6,961 nucleotides of DNA from NCBI GenBank assembly GCA_031289515.1, contig JAITPH010000208.1:1-6961 (forward strand), written 5' to 3'. The notes under the pieces are model-generated. The model had not been told where the DNA came from. It made no database searches and saw nothing but the letters and a program-made list of their open reading frames with translations. Source of the DNA: Tannerella sp. GTDB taxonomy: Bacteria > Bacteroidota > Bacteroidia > Bacteroidales > Tannerellaceae. Made by a program: the position numbers and the translations under genes. Position 1 is the first letter of the stretch, and the number at the start of each line of letters is the position of its first letter. Shown one piece after another: positions 6,450 through 6,961 of the stretch.

Positions 6450-6961
6450 ATGGCAAATAAGAAAATTACGGCGTCCGAAGCCAAAGCTCCGTCGGTTTTT
6501 ATGAATCCGCTAACGGATTTCGGCTTCAAGAAGATATTCGGCGACAGGGAGCTGATGATAAACTTTCTTAACGACATGATACCCAACGCGCGGATCAAGG
6601 AGATTCAGTATCGACCGACCGAGCAGATGGAATGGGAAAGTCGCAAGGCGGTTTACGATTTGCTGTGCACGAACGAGGCGGACGAGTATTTTATTGTCGA
6701 GATACAGCGGGCAAAGCAGACATTTTTTGCAGACAGGGCGCTGTTTTACTCTTCGTGTATGATCCGCAAGCAGGCGCCGTCGGGCAGGAAATGGAACTTT
6801 GAGCTGAAAGCCGTGTACGTTGTAGCGATACTGAATTTCAACCTTTCGGAGACGGACAGCGATCATCGGATATTCGAACGCATATCCCTGATGAACGAGC
6901 GGACAATGGAGCCGTTTTCCGACAAGTTGCGGTTTATATACATTCAGTTGAAGAATTTTAC
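6450..6961 (+). CDS. Rpn / PD-(D/E)XK nuclease family transposase-like protein, 3' part beyond the right edge
   Basis: The family comprises PD-(D/E)XK-fold nucleases annotated as Rpn recombination-promoting nucleases or 'PD-(D/E)XK nuclease family transposase' (PDDEXK_2 type). E. coli Rpn proteins cleave DNA and raise RecA-independent recombination, but the role of the Bacteroidota members is not established. The 170 visible codons begin MANKKITASEAKAPSV, then give the hallmark FMNPLTDFGFKKIFGD (residues 17-32) and INFLNDMI (37-44). The probable active site is Asp70 in the segment KAVYDLL, with Glu84 and Gln86 in VEIQRAKQ (the ExQ form common in this family). Members are usually near 280-300 residues, so roughly 110-130 residues lie outside the window and integrity cannot be judged. 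ATG 6450 fits the conserved N-terminus; the ATG at 6442 reads only two codons before TAA. The gene is separated from recQ by 138 bases and has its own promoter candidate. Confidence 0.85.
   Translation, partial: MANKKITASEAKAPSVFMNPLTDFGFKKIFGDRELMINFLNDMIPNARIKEIQYRPTEQMEWESRKAVYDLLCTNEADEYFIVEIQRAKQTFFADRALFYSSCMIRKQAPSGRKWNFELKAVYVVAILNFNLSETDSDHRIFERISLMNERTMEPFSDKLRFIYIQLKNF

Noticed and set aside
6442..6450. ATG at 6442 as an alternative start for the Rpn-type gene
   Set aside because: It reads ATG-GCA-TAA and stops at once; it is out of frame with the nuclease, which starts at 6450.
6510..6866. Minus-strand open frame of 118 codons under the Rpn-type gene
   Set aside because: It is antisense to the conserved nuclease motifs and has no recognisable similarity.

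Overview
The window looks like a piece of a Bacteroidota (probably Bacteroidales) chromosome of roughly balanced GC content. Three things point there. The RecQ homologue is the approximately 635-residue type that I recall from Bacteroides and relatives. The candidate promoters match the Bacteroidota -7 box TAnnTTTG. None of the genes has a convincing Shine-Dalgarno sequence; the bases before the starts are simply A/T-rich. The assignment rests on recalled family features, not on a database search.

Layout. The left third (1-2454) is a minus-strand pair: a DUF362-type protein with two [4Fe-4S] motifs, followed after only three bases by mnmE (trmE), the tRNA-modification GTPase. mnmE runs off the left edge and lacks its C-terminal tail in this window. 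A 216-base A/T-rich divergent intergenic region (2455-2670) carries a candidate promoter for each direction. The centre (2671-6311) is a plus-strand pair: recJ, the single-strand-specific 5'-3' exonuclease, and recQ, the 3'-5' DNA helicase, which starts with GTG two bases after the recJ stop. A 138-base spacer (6312-6449) holds a short direct repeat, an AT-rich hairpin and a good promoter candidate. The right end (6450-6961) is the first 170 codons of a PD-(D/E)XK nuclease of the Rpn / transposase-like family, cut by the window edge.

How they fit. RecJ and RecQ are established partners in DNA end processing and stalled-fork repair: the helicase unwinds and the exonuclease degrades the 5' strand. 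Their near-fused arrangement suggests co-expression in fixed proportion. MnmE acts with MnmG on the wobble uridine of certain tRNAs and is functionally unrelated to the repair pair; the role of its DUF362 operon partner is unknown. The Rpn-type gene has its own promoter candidate and belongs to a family that is mobile or multicopy in many genomes, so it is probably an accessory gene next to a housekeeping block.

I found no tRNA, rRNA, CRISPR array, insertion-sequence ends or prophage genes. All large coding stretches are explained by the five genes. I see no clear evidence of a previously undescribed system; the points most worth a second look are the domain order of the RecQ homologue, the DUF362-mnmE coupling and the Rpn gene at the edge.
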